From positions 1 through 9,549 of the forward strand of contig CAYUEG010000135.1 of NCBI GenBank assembly GCA_964443245.1: a DNA stretch of 9,549 bases, in the 5' to 3' direction. The notes beneath the pieces were generated by a model, which was not told the origin of the DNA, searched no databases, and was given only the letters and a program-made list of their open reading frames with translations. Source of the DNA: CANJDH01 sp964443245. Its GTDB lineage: Bacteria > Pseudomonadota > Gammaproteobacteria > Burkholderiales > JAEUOS01. Of this stretch, positions 1-6,619 are shown piece after piece; the first letter of the stretch is position 1; each line of letters opens with the position of its first letter. The position numbers were made by a program, and so were the translations under genes.

Positions 1-495
1 CTGGCGCTGGAAGCACCAATGGCACTCGATGCAGGGGCCACGGCGCGCCCCGACAGCCGTACAGCCGATCTGGTGGCGGCCACCGAAGGACAGGAGATCG
101 TAATGGACTATGCCGCCACCGGACTCACATTGCGGCGCCATCCGCTCGCCTTGTTGCGCAAACGGCTGGCAAGGCATTGCACGGCGGTGCGTCTTGCCGA
201 TTTGCCTGATGGGGTCTGGGTGCGTGCCAGCGGTATCGTCACCTGCCGCCAGCGTCCCGGCACCGCCAAGGGCACGGTGTTTGTCACGCTGGAGGACGAA
301 ACCGGCTCGATCAACGTGATTGTCTGGCGCGATCTGGTCGAAGCGCAGCGGCGTGAACTTCTTTCTGCGCGTCTACTGGGCGTGTATGGACAGTTGCAGC
401 GGCAGGGCATCGTGATCAATCTGGTGGCGCGACGCCTGTTTGACCACACCGACTTGCTGGGGCGGTTGGGGACGACGGCGCGCAACTTTCACTAA
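1..495 (+). CDS. dnaE2: Error-prone DNA polymerase DnaE2 (ImuC), C-terminal end, 5' part outside window
   Basis: This is the last 164 codons of an error-prone, DnaE-type polymerase used in damage-induced translesion synthesis. The frame is open from base 1 (it begins LALEAPMALDAG) and stops with TAA at 493-495, so the ATG at 19 is internal. The fragment is the C-terminal OB-fold part of DnaE2. A linker with LRRHPLALLR is followed by an OB strand set containing VTCRQRPGTAKGTVFVTLED, then ETGSINVIVWRDLVE, then LLGVYGQLQRQG and VARRLFDHTDLLG, ending with the family-typical R-N-F-H tail (DnaE2 proteins usually end RDFH or similar). Replicative DnaE1 lacks this exact ending. In related bacteria dnaE2 follows imuA and imuB in an SOS-controlled cassette; those genes and the promoter would lie to the left and are not visible. 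The catalytic PHP and palm domains are also outside, so activity cannot be judged. Confidence 0.92.
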   Translation: MALEAPMALDAGATARPDSRTADLVAATEGQEIVMDYAATGLTLRRHPLALLRKRLARHCTAVRLADLPDGVWVRASGIVTCRQRPGTAKGTVFVTLEDETGSINVIVWRDLVEAQRRELLSARLLGVYGQLQRQGIVINLVARRLFDHTDLLGRLGTTARNFH

Positions 496-513
496 CCATC
501 GCACGAACGCACC

Positions 514-543
514 AAAAACAAAAGCCGCCCGGAGGCGGCCTTT
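514..543 (-). terminator. Rho-independent terminator of the YccA-type gene
   Basis: Read on the minus strand, a 6-bp perfect GC stem (GCCGCC, 539-534; GGCGGC, 529-524) closes a four-base TCCG loop. The stem can be extended by A-T pairs (AAA at 543-541 with TTT) and one G-U. It runs directly into TTTTGTTTTT (523-514), a strong U tract. It lies 20 bp past the stop of the minus-strand gene. On the plus strand the hairpin is followed only by CTTTGG, so for dnaE2 it would be a weak terminator at best. Confidence 0.88.
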
Positions 544-563
544 GGTACAGCGGGCAGGGAAAC

Positions 564-1262
564 TTATTCCTTGCTGCCACCGATGCCAACCAGAGCCAGC
601 AAGGCCTGGAAGACGTTGTAGACGTTCATGTACAGCGACAGGGTGGCGGAGATGTAGTTGGTCTCGCCGCCGTTGACGATGCGGTTCACGTCGTACAGGA
701 TGAACAGGGAGAAGATCGCCAGCACCATCACCACCAGAGCAAGCATGAGCGCCGGCATCGGGAAGATGAACATCAGCAGGCTGGCAGCAAACACGATCAA
801 CGCGCCGATGGTGAGGAACTTGCCCAGGCCCGAAAGATCACGCTTGATCATGGTGCCGATGGCGGCCATGCCGAAGAAAATCAGCCCGGTGCCACCGAAG
901 GCCATGCCGACCAGTTGGGCGCCACCCTTCATGCCCAGCACGGTGCCGACCATGCGCGACAGCATGATGCCCATGAAGAAGGTGAAGGCGAGCAGCAGGA
1001 CGACACCCAGGCCACTTTCCTTGTTCTTCTCGATGGCGAACATGAAACCGAAGGCGCCGGCCAAAAAGACGATGAGGCTCACCCCGGGGCTCGCCAGCAT
1101 GGTCTGGAACAAGCCGCTGGCAACGCCGAACCAGGCACCGATGACGGTTGGAATCATCGAGATGGCAAGCAGCATGTACGTCTGGCGCAATACCTTGTTC
1201 TTGCGCTGGACGGCTGTGACTTGTGCCATTTCAATCGGGGCGACGTTCTGTTCGAAAGCCAT
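564..1262 (-). CDS. yccA: Bax inhibitor-1/YccA family inner-membrane protein
   Basis: A 232-residue, very hydrophobic protein with about seven membrane helices. It matches the YccA branch of the TMBIM/BI-1 family. The N-terminus has KVLRQTYMLLA, close to the KVLRNTYFLL that I recall from E. coli YccA, and the C-terminus has the family signature YDVNRIVNGGETNYISATLS followed by LYMNVYNVFQALL. E. coli YccA binds the FtsH protease and slows degradation of membrane proteins such as SecY; other family members are pH-sensitive calcium leak channels. The calcium-channel members use an Asp pair. Here the first is D191, but the second position is N213, so pH-gated calcium leak looks less likely than a YccA-like role (inference). 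The ATG at 1262 is supported by AAGGAG at 1277-1272, nine bases upstream. The gene is monocistronic, with its own terminator at 514-543. Confidence 0.9.
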   Translation of the reverse strand: MAFEQNVAPIEMAQVTAVQRKNKVLRQTYMLLAISMIPTVIGAWFGVASGLFQTMLASPGVSLIVFLAGAFGFMFAIEKNKESGLGVVLLLAFTFFMGIMLSRMVGTVLGMKGGAQLVGMAFGGTGLIFFGMAAIGTMIKRDLSGLGKFLTIGALIVFAASLLMFIFPMPALMLALVVMVLAIFSLFILYDVNRIVNGGETNYISATLSLYMNVYNVFQALLALVGIGGSKE

Positions 1263-1322
1263 TCTGTTGGTCTCCTTACGGGGATCAGGGTTATTTAGAA
1301 AAATAAATCACTAACGCACATA

Positions 1323-1350
1323 AGATTATCACGGAGACTGAAAGTTTCAA
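1323..1350 (-). promoter_or_regulatory. Possible promoter of the YccA-type gene (heat-shock-like -35)
   Basis: On the minus strand CTTGAAA occurs at 1351-1345, followed by GATAAT (1330-1325, spacing 14) or TAATCT (1328-1323, spacing 16). TTGAAA differs from the sigma-70 -35 consensus at one base, and CTTGAAA is the usual sigma-32 -35 core; the downstream half fits neither consensus well. The 5' leader would be roughly 55-60 bases. The -35 also overlaps a small inverted repeat, TGAAA-C-TTTCA. Assigned from motif matching only. Confidence 0.25.
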
Positions 1351-1380
1351 GTGCCGCACAATAAAAAACCTGCGCAAGCT

Positions 1381-1386
1381 TAGAAT
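1381..1386 (+). promoter_or_regulatory. Possible -10 box of the Bug-type gene
   Basis: TAGAAT matches TATAAT at five of six bases. No good -35 hexamer is visible 16-18 bases upstream; that stretch is A-rich (ACAATAAAAAAC). If used, transcription would start near 1393 and give a leader of about 140 bases containing the whole inverted-repeat structure at 1415-1481. A promoter further left, overlapping the YccA-type leader, is equally possible. Confidence 0.22.
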
Positions 1387-1414
1387 CGCCGAGGCGCCCT
1401 GAATCCGACCGGGA

Positions 1415-1481
1415 GGTGACCGTGCCTTGGCCATGAGGAGATTTCTCATGGATGTCGCCGGGAGTCCGCACCACGGTCACC
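1415..1481 (+). promoter_or_regulatory. Nested inverted repeats: candidate structured leader RNA or operator before the Bug gene
   Basis: A perfect 10-bp inverted repeat (GGTGACCGTG at 1415-1424, CACGGTCACC at 1472-1481) encloses a second perfect 7-bp hairpin (CCATGAG at 1431-1437, loop GAGATTT, CTCATGG at 1445-1451). A third short stem (CGG at 1459-1461 with CCG at 1466-1468) could make the fold a three-way junction. No U tract follows, so it is not a simple terminator. It sits 53 bases before the Bug start codon and matches no riboswitch class I can recall. As DNA, the palindromes could instead be operators for a regulator. The repeats are seen directly; the function is inference. Confidence 0.55.
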
Positions 1482-1582
1482 ACATGCCCTCACCACCCAC
1501 TCATTTCAATACAGGCTTACCGGAGACAAACCCATGCTCAGACCCATCCTTTCACGCTTTTCCCTGCACTGTGCCGCGCTGA
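1448..1582 (+). CDS. Candidate His-rich leader peptide (44 codons) overlapping the Bug gene start
   Basis: An ATG at 1448 is preceded at seven bases by GAGGAG (1435-1440), a better Shine-Dalgarno than many genes here have. Both lie inside the CCATGAG/CTCATGG hairpin. The frame begins MDVAGSPHHGHHMPSPP and stops with TGA at 1580-1582, 46 bases inside the Bug gene in another frame. Four His codons (CAC CAC GGT CAC CAC) fall exactly on the 3' arm of the 10-bp repeat. Ribosomes translating it would melt that stem, which could couple translation to the downstream gene, as in leader-peptide control. The peptide has no recognised family, its composition could be chance in GC-rich DNA, and a competing ATG lies at 1452. 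Treat as a hypothesis. Confidence 0.2.
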   Translation: MDVAGSPHHGHHMPSPPTHFNTGLPETNPCSDPSFHAFPCTVPR

Positions 1583-2526
1583 CGGTGGCCCTGGTGGGGG
1601 CCATCCTGCCCTCCGTCAGCCAGGCACAGGCCTATCCAAACAAGCCGATCCGCATCGTCGTGCCATTTGCGCCCGGCGGCACCTCGGACATCCTGGCGCG
1701 TGCCATCGGCCCCAAATTGACGGAAGCGTGGGGGCAGCCGGTGGTGGTGGAGAACCGGGCGGGCGCCAACGGCAACGTGGGAGCAGACTTTGTTGCCAAA
1801 GCGCCGGCAGACGGCTACACCCTGTTCCTGACCGACTTGAGTGTCCTGTCGATCAACCAGAGTGTGTACACCAACATGACCTACGACGGCATCAAGGATT
1901 TTGCGCCGGTCATCATGGTCTCGTATTCGCCACATGTACTGGGCGTACACCCCTCGGTGCCGGTCAACAGCGTCAGGGAACTGATCGAGTACGCCAAGGC
2001 CAATCCGGGCAAACTCAATTTCGCCATTTCCGGCACCGGCGGCGCGCCGCATCTGGCCGGTATCGCGTTTGCCCAGCGTACCGGTGTGAAGTGGGCCTAC
2101 ATTCCCTACAAGGGCGGCTCTCAGGCGGTTGCCGACGTGGCAGCAGGGCAGGCCAACGTGATCATGAACGGCATGCTGGCAACCTATCCGACCGTCAAGT
2201 CGGGGCGCATCAAGGGCCTGGCGGTATCAAGTGCGCAGAAAGTCAGTTCGGCTCCCGAGTTGCCGACCATCGCCGAAGTGCTGCCCGGCTTCGAGACGGG
2301 CTCCTACCAGGGCATTGCGGCACCTGCCGGCACGCCACGTGAGGTGGTGGCCAAGCTCAACGCAGAAATCACGCGGATTCTGGCCACACCGGAAATGAAG
2401 GAACGCCTGGCGTCCCAGGGCACCGAAGTGCGCAGCGGTCCGCCGGAGGCTTTGGCCGCATTCCTCAACGCGGAGAAAACCCGCTGGGCGCAGGTGATCA
2501 AGGAGGCAGGCATCAAGTTTGACTGA
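1534..2526 (+). CDS. Bug/TctC-family periplasmic solute-binding protein (tripartite tricarboxylate transporter type)
   Basis: A 330-residue secreted binding protein of the Bordetella uptake gene (Bug) family. It captures small organic acids or related compounds for a TTT transporter, or acts in sensing. A signal peptide covers residues 1-33, with a hydrophobic core from 14 to 25 and a likely signal peptidase site after SQAQA. The mature protein starts with the hallmark YPNKPIRIVVPFAPGG, then TSDILARAIGPKL, GQPVVVENRAGANGNVGAD and APADGYTLFLTD. Further family features are YPTVKSGRIKGLAV and the C-terminal APAGTPREVVAKLN. Length is normal. GGAG at 1522-1525, eight bases before the ATG, supports the start. 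No TctA or TctB membrane partners are in the window, which is common for these orphan Bug genes. The ligand cannot be predicted from sequence; the convergent amidohydrolase hints at an N-acyl or amide compound (inference). The gene ends at a terminator hairpin at 2555-2579. Confidence 0.93.
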   Translation: MLRPILSRFSLHCAALTVALVGAILPSVSQAQAYPNKPIRIVVPFAPGGTSDILARAIGPKLTEAWGQPVVVENRAGANGNVGADFVAKAPADGYTLFLTDLSVLSINQSVYTNMTYDGIKDFAPVIMVSYSPHVLGVHPSVPVNSVRELIEYAKANPGKLNFAISGTGGAPHLAGIAFAQRTGVKWAYIPYKGGSQAVADVAAGQANVIMNGMLATYPTVKSGRIKGLAVSSAQKVSSAPELPTIAEVLPGFETGSYQGIAAPAGTPREVVAKLNAEITRILATPEMKERLASQGTEVRSGPPEALAAFLNAEKTRWAQVIKEAGIKFD

Positions 2527-2554
2527 GCCAGGGGCAGAAATCGCTCATTGCCCG

Positions 2555-2590
2555 GAGACCCTTGTCCACCAAGGGTTTCCGCTTCTCTTC
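2555..2590 (+). terminator. Terminator hairpin between the convergent Bug and amidohydrolase genes
   Basis: A 10-bp stem (GAGACCCTTG, 2555-2564; CAAGGGTTTC, 2570-2579; one G-U pair) closes a five-base loop and leads into a pyrimidine-rich tail (CGCTTCTCTTCC). It starts 28 bases after the Bug stop codon. The U run is short, so it is imperfect as an intrinsic terminator. On the minus strand the hairpin would also sit just past the amidohydrolase stop (2604) but lacks a U tract there. Confidence 0.6.
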
Positions 2591-2603
2591 CGACGCAGGA
2601 GAT

Positions 2604-4280
2604 TCAGGTCGTGAAGCGGCGCAGCAGTTGTCCGGGCTGTCCGGATTCCAGGCGCCCGTGCGCGTCCGCCACCTGTACGCCATTGACCCAGACGCCATGG
2701 ACACCGACTGCGTCGGTATGGAGTCTCGCCGCGCCGCCTGGCAGGTCGTGGACCCGGCGTTTGGGGCCGCGACCGACGGTCGCGGGGTCAAACAGCAGCA
2801 GATCCGCGGCATAACCGGCTTTCAGCAGCCCGCGCTCGCGAATACCGTAAGCCTGTGCCGACTGAAAGGTGAGGCGGCGTACCGCTTCGGCCATCGACAT
2901 CTTGCCCAGATCACGCGCCCAATGGCCCATCAGATGCAGGCCGAATGCGGCATCGTTGAAAAAGGTCAGGTGGGCGCCGGCGTCCGACAGGCTCACCAGG
3001 CTGTTCGGGTGGTTGAGCATGCGGCCGACGGCATCCTCATCCGAATTGAGCAACGTGGCTGTGAACACGGTGTCCAGGTTCTCGGCAATGGCAAGGTCAA
3101 ACATGAAGTCCAGCGGATCCTTGCCGGCTTCGCGCGCGAGCTCGGCAATGGTGCGCTGCTCCAAGGCGGCGTGGGCCGGGTCCGCCACTTCGACCACCTG
3201 GACCTGGTCCCATTCGCCATTGAACAGGCGGAAATTGGTGGGAGCGGCAATCTCGGCACGCATGGCATCGCGAAACGACTTCGCGGAAATCGCCTCAATG
3301 AAGGCCTTTCCCTTCAAGCCGAGCGCCGACTTCCAGGCCTGCAAGCCCTCGACGGGGTAGGGCGAGTGCAAGGTGAAATCCATGGTGAGCGGGCAGCATG
3401 ACACAGCCCCATAGAGCGGCTGTCCACGGTTGTTGGCGGCGGCAATCGCGTCCAGATCACCAAACACGGCGCCGGGGTTGGTCTTGTTGTGCAGGAGCGC
3501 CGCAATCACCACGGGCTTGCGCGAAGTGGCGGCCAGTTCCTCAAGAAAGCCAATTTTGGTGTGGCCGCCTTTGGTGAGCATGAACACGCCGTGGTCAAAC
3601 TCAGCCAGTGTGCCGACCAGGGTACGTAACTCGTCATCATCGGCCAGCCGCGACGGCATGGGAATGCCGCCTTCGCCATTGTGCGCAGGAGAGGTGCTGG
3701 TGGCGAAGCCGATGGCGCCGGCACGCATCGCCTCGCGCAGGATCTCCTGCATCGCTGCGATTTCGTGGGCAGTGGCCGCCCGTTTGGGTGCATCGGCGCC
3801 CATTACATAGGTGCGGATCGACGAGTGCCCGGCAAAAGCCGCAATGTTGACGGCAGCGCCCTGGCGCTCCAAGAGATCCATGTATTCGGGGATGCTCTCG
3901 AAATCCCATTTGATCCCGCTACGCAGGACCTCCAGCGACATGCCCTCGACCTGGGTCAGGTTGCGCATGATCAGCTCCCGGTCAGCCGGTTTGCAAGGCG
4001 CAATCGTGAAGCCGCAATTGCCGATGATGGCGGTGGTGACCCCCAGCGCCGGGGAAGGCGCGATGCCGGTGTCCCAGGTGATCTGCGCATCGTAATGAGT
4101 GTGGTTGTCGATGATGCCCGGCATGATCGCCAGACCTGTCGCATCCACGGTGCGCCGGGCTGGCACGGTGCCTGGGCCGACGCTGCTGATGCGATCGCCT
4201 GTTACCGCAACATGGCCGAGCGAAGGGAGGGCGCCACTGCCGTCAAAAATCTGCGCGTTGGCAATCAGGAGATCATTCAT
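2604..4280 (-). CDS. D-aminoacylase-like amidohydrolase (N-acyl-D-amino-acid deacylase family)
   Basis: A 558-residue cytoplasmic metal-dependent hydrolase of the amidohydrolase superfamily, closest to D-aminoacylases (COG3653 type), which remove acyl groups from N-acyl-D-amino acids. The small N-terminal beta domain leads into PGIIDNHTHYDAQITWD, with H60 and H62 as the metal-binding HxH pair and D64. C89 in GNCGF matches the metal-ligand Cys of D-aminoacylases. H152 in AGHSSIR, H240 in TKGGHTK and H264 in LLHNK are candidate ligands, and D433 in SDAGAHLTF is the expected catalytic Asp. The C-terminus closes the beta domain with YAADLLLFDP and VHGVWVNGVQV. Classic D-aminoacylases of about 480 residues have an SHHK-like motif where this protein has LLHNK, so the substrate may differ; hydantoinase-like or other amide substrates are possible. 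The ATG at 4280 starts the natural domain, but its Shine-Dalgarno is weak (GAAAAGCAG). No signal peptide is seen. Confidence 0.85.
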   Translation of the reverse strand: MNDLLIANAQIFDGSGALPSLGHVAVTGDRISSVGPGTVPARRTVDATGLAIMPGIIDNHTHYDAQITWDTGIAPSPALGVTTAIIGNCGFTIAPCKPADRELIMRNLTQVEGMSLEVLRSGIKWDFESIPEYMDLLERQGAAVNIAAFAGHSSIRTYVMGADAPKRAATAHEIAAMQEILREAMRAGAIGFATSTSPAHNGEGGIPMPSRLADDDELRTLVGTLAEFDHGVFMLTKGGHTKIGFLEELAATSRKPVVIAALLHNKTNPGAVFGDLDAIAAANNRGQPLYGAVSCCPLTMDFTLHSPYPVEGLQAWKSALGLKGKAFIEAISAKSFRDAMRAEIAAPTNFRLFNGEWDQVQVVEVADPAHAALEQRTIAELAREAGKDPLDFMFDLAIAENLDTVFTATLLNSDEDAVGRMLNHPNSLVSLSDAGAHLTFFNDAAFGLHLMGHWARDLGKMSMAEAVRRLTFQSAQAYGIRERGLLKAGYAADLLLFDPATVGRGPKRRVHDLPGGAARLHTDAVGVHGVWVNGVQVADAHGRLESGQPGQLLRRFTT

Positions 4281-4329
4281 GGGCTGCTTTTCAGGAGGGA
4301 TTTGAGGACAGATGCGGAGCGGGTACGAC

Positions 4330-4335
4330 TATAAT
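4330..4335 (+). promoter_or_regulatory. -10 box, likely uvrD promoter
   Basis: A perfect TATAAT lies in the 137-bp divergent gap, 82 bases before the preferred uvrD ATG. The -35 is poor: TTGAGG at 4302-4307 is 22 bases away, and AGGACA at 4305-4310 is 19 away. I see no LexA-type CTGT-N8-ACAG site here, although uvrD is SOS-induced in E. coli. On the opposite strand, TAGAAT (4345-4340) or TATAGT (4333-4328) overlaps it and could serve the divergent amidohydrolase gene. Confidence 0.4.
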
Positions 4336-4417
4336 TTCGATTCTAACCGCTGCCCCGGAAGAACTGCGCGGCACGGTGATCCGCATCGAATTTCCGGTGC
4401 CATTTTCCCCTTATTCG

Positions 4418-6592
4418 ATGTCCGACCTCCTTGCGAATCTGAACCAGGAACAGTTTGCCGCTGTCACGCTTCCCAACCAATCCGCTCTGATCCTCGCCGG
4501 TGCCGGTTCCGGCAAGACCCGCGTACTGACCACGCGGATCGCCTGGCTGATCCAGACTGGTCAGGCTTCGCCGGCCCAGATTCTGGCCGTCACCTTCACC
4601 AACAAGGCCGCCAAGGAAATGACGGCACGCCTGGGCGCGATGCTGCCGATCAACCTGCGCGGCATGTGGATCGGCACCTTCCATGGCCTGTGCAATCGTT
4701 TTTTGCGCGCCCATCACCAGGAAGCGGGCTTGCCCAAGCTGTTCCAGATTCTCGATTCGTCAGACCAGCTCTCGGCCGTCAAGCGCCTCCTGAAGGCGCT
4801 GAATGTGGATGTCGAAAAGCATCCACCCAAGGATGTGATGTACTTCATCAACGGCAACAAGGACGCCGGGCTGCGCGCCAACCAGGTGGAAGCCGACGAT
4901 GATTTCACCAAGCAGCGCGTCGAGTTCTATGCTGCCTACGACGCACAATGCCAGCGTGAGGGTGTGGTCGACTTTGCCGAGTTGTTGCTGCGCACCTACG
5001 AGCTGCTCCTCAAGAACGAGTTGCTGCGCGAGCATTACCAGTCGCGTTTCAAGCACATCCTGGTCGACGAGTTCCAGGACACCAATGTGCTGCAGTACAA
5101 ATGGCTGAAACTGTTGGCTGGAGCGGGTCTTGGCTCGGTCAATGCCGTCTTCGCAGTGGGCGACGATGACCAGTCGATCTACGCCTTTCGTGGCGCGCGG
5201 GTCGGCAACATGCTCGATTTCGAGCGTGATTTTCATGTGCAGAACCTGATCAAGCTGGAGCAGAACTACCGCTCGCATGGCAATATTCTTGATGCGGCCA
5301 ATGCCCTGATCAAGAACAATACCCAGCGCCTGGGCAAGAACCTCTGGACGGATGCCGGCCACGGCGAGCCGGTGCGGGTATTTGAGGCCCAGACTGATCT
5401 GGACGAGGCGCGCTGGATCGTCTCGGAAATCAAGTCGCTGGTCAACGAAGGCTCGAAGCGCAGCGAGATTGCCCTCCTGTATCGCTCGAATGCACAGAGC
5501 CGGGTGATCGAGCAGATGCTGTTTACCGACGGCATTCCCTACAAGGTGTACGGCGGCTTGCGCTTTTTTGAGCGCTCGGAGGTCAAGCACGCATTGGCTT
5601 ACCTGCGACTGATTGCCAACCCGGATGACGACACCTCATTTGCCCGGGTGGTCAATTTTCCGACGCGTGGTATCGGCGCACGTTCGCTGGAACAGTTGAG
5701 CGATGCCGCCAAGACACGCGACATGGCCAACCCCGCCGGCATCTCGCTCTACCGTGCCGTGGCCCTGTTGCAGCAGGGCAAGGCGGGGGCGTCGATCGCG
5801 GCGTTCAACAAACTGATCGACTCGATGCGCGAGGCCACTGCCCACCTGCCGTTGCCGGAGATCGTCGAGCATGTGATCGTCCATTCCGGCTTGCGTCTGC
5901 ACTACCAGAACGAAAAGAAAGAGGGTCAGGAACGGCTGGAGAACCTGGGCGAACTGGTCAATGCCGCAGCCGGGTTTGCCCAGGAGGATGAAGACAATCT
6001 GGCGGCATTTCTTTCCCATGCGTCGCTGGAAGCGGGGGATAACCAGGCATCGGCCGGGCAGGACGCCGTGCAATTGATGACCGTGCATTCGGCCAAGGGT
6101 CTTGAATTCAATCAGGTCTTCATTACCGGTCTGGAAGAGGGCTTGTTCCCGCATGAGAACGCCTCGATGGAGAAGGACGGCCTCGACGAGGAACGCCGCC
6201 TGATGTATGTCGCCATTACCCGGGCGCGCAAGCGGCTGTACCTGTCGTTTGCGCAAACCCGCATGCTGCACGGCCAAACCCGATACGGCATGAAATCGCA
6301 GTTCTTCAACGAAGTGCCGGATTCATTGTTGAAATGGCTGACGCCGCGCTATGGCGCGGTGTGGGCCGGGGACGACGACTTCAAGGCGGAGGAACGGCCC
6401 GCCTATGCGAAAGCCAAAGTGCCCGGTGACACCGGGTGGCGCATTGGCCAGAATGTGCTGCATGCCAAGTTTGGCAACGGCGTCATCGTCGATGCGGAAG
6501 GCAGCGGTACCGATGCGCGCCTGCAGGTCAATTTCGGCCGCAATGGGGTCAAGTGGCTGGCATTGGCCTACGCCAAGCTGGAGAAGGTGTAA
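4418..6592 (+). CDS. uvrD: DNA helicase II UvrD (SF1A, 3'-5')
   Basis: A 724-residue ATP-dependent 3'-5' helicase that displaces UvrC and the cut strand in nucleotide excision repair, acts in mismatch repair and can back up stalled RNA polymerase. All SF1A motifs are present (residues from ATG 4418): Walker A AGAGSGKT 27-34; Ia AVTFTNKAAKEM; II ILVDEFQDTN with D-E at 217-218; III GDDDQSIYAFRGA 248-260; IV LEQNYRS near 280-286; V VHSAKGLEF 556-564; VI YVAITRARKRL 597-607. The C-terminus (about 673-724) is the UvrD-type Tudor-like module, with GWRIGQNVLHAKFGNGVIVD and WLALAYAKLEKV, which separates UvrD from Rep. Length matches E. coli UvrD (720). I chose ATG 4418 because MSDLLANLNQEQ is the conserved beginning; an in-frame GTG at 4376 would add 14 residues. 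Neither start has a good Shine-Dalgarno. Confidence 0.95.
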   Translation: MSDLLANLNQEQFAAVTLPNQSALILAGAGSGKTRVLTTRIAWLIQTGQASPAQILAVTFTNKAAKEMTARLGAMLPINLRGMWIGTFHGLCNRFLRAHHQEAGLPKLFQILDSSDQLSAVKRLLKALNVDVEKHPPKDVMYFINGNKDAGLRANQVEADDDFTKQRVEFYAAYDAQCQREGVVDFAELLLRTYELLLKNELLREHYQSRFKHILVDEFQDTNVLQYKWLKLLAGAGLGSVNAVFAVGDDDQSIYAFRGARVGNMLDFERDFHVQNLIKLEQNYRSHGNILDAANALIKNNTQRLGKNLWTDAGHGEPVRVFEAQTDLDEARWIVSEIKSLVNEGSKRSEIALLYRSNAQSRVIEQMLFTDGIPYKVYGGLRFFERSEVKHALAYLRLIANPDDDTSFARVVNFPTRGIGARSLEQLSDAAKTRDMANPAGISLYRAVALLQQGKAGASIAAFNKLIDSMREATAHLPLPEIVEHVIVHSGLRLHYQNEKKEGQERLENLGELVNAAAGFAQEDEDNLAAFLSHASLEAGDNQASAGQDAVQLMTVHSAKGLEFNQVFITGLEEGLFPHENASMEKDGLDEERRLMYVAITRARKRLYLSFAQTRMLHGQTRYGMKSQFFNEVPDSLLKWLTPRYGAVWAGDDDFKAEERPAYAKAKVPGDTGWRIGQNVLHAKFGNGVIVDAEGSGTDARLQVNFGRNGVKWLALAYAKLEKV

Positions 6593-6619
6593 CGCGCCGC
6601 AGCACGTGACAGCCCGGAA

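Noticed and set aside
1409..1464. Direct repeat CCGGGAG (1409-1415 and 1458-1464) in the Bug leader
   Set aside because: Only seven bases and GC-rich; likely chance, and one copy overlaps the larger inverted repeat.
1295..1483. 62-codon minus-strand frame in the intergenic gap
   Set aside because: It spans the inverted-repeat element and the promoter area of the YccA-type gene, with no good ribosome binding site or recognisable sequence.
1452..2342. 296-codon plus-strand frame overlapping the Bug gene
   Set aside because: Out of frame with the clear Bug protein and low-complexity; only the shorter 1448-1582 frame has a convincing Shine-Dalgarno.
2562..4334. Plus-strand open frames of 279, 163, 126 and 217 codons over the amidohydrolase gene
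   Set aside because: They are antisense to a gene with clear active-site motifs, lack homology signals and start without consistent ribosome binding sites.
4312..4902. 196-codon plus-strand frame starting upstream of uvrD with GGAGG at 4293-4297
   Set aside because: Spacing of 14 bases is too long, the start lies upstream of the TATAAT, and most of the frame overlaps uvrD in the wrong phase.
4760..6277. Minus-strand frames of 276 and 213 codons inside uvrD
   Set aside because: They are shadows of the helicase coding sequence; no domain or start signal supports them.
6422..6436. Perfect palindrome CCCGGTGACACCGGG inside uvrD
   Set aside because: It falls in coding sequence at the linker before the Tudor-like module and is explained by the codons for P-G-D-T-G; no regulatory context.
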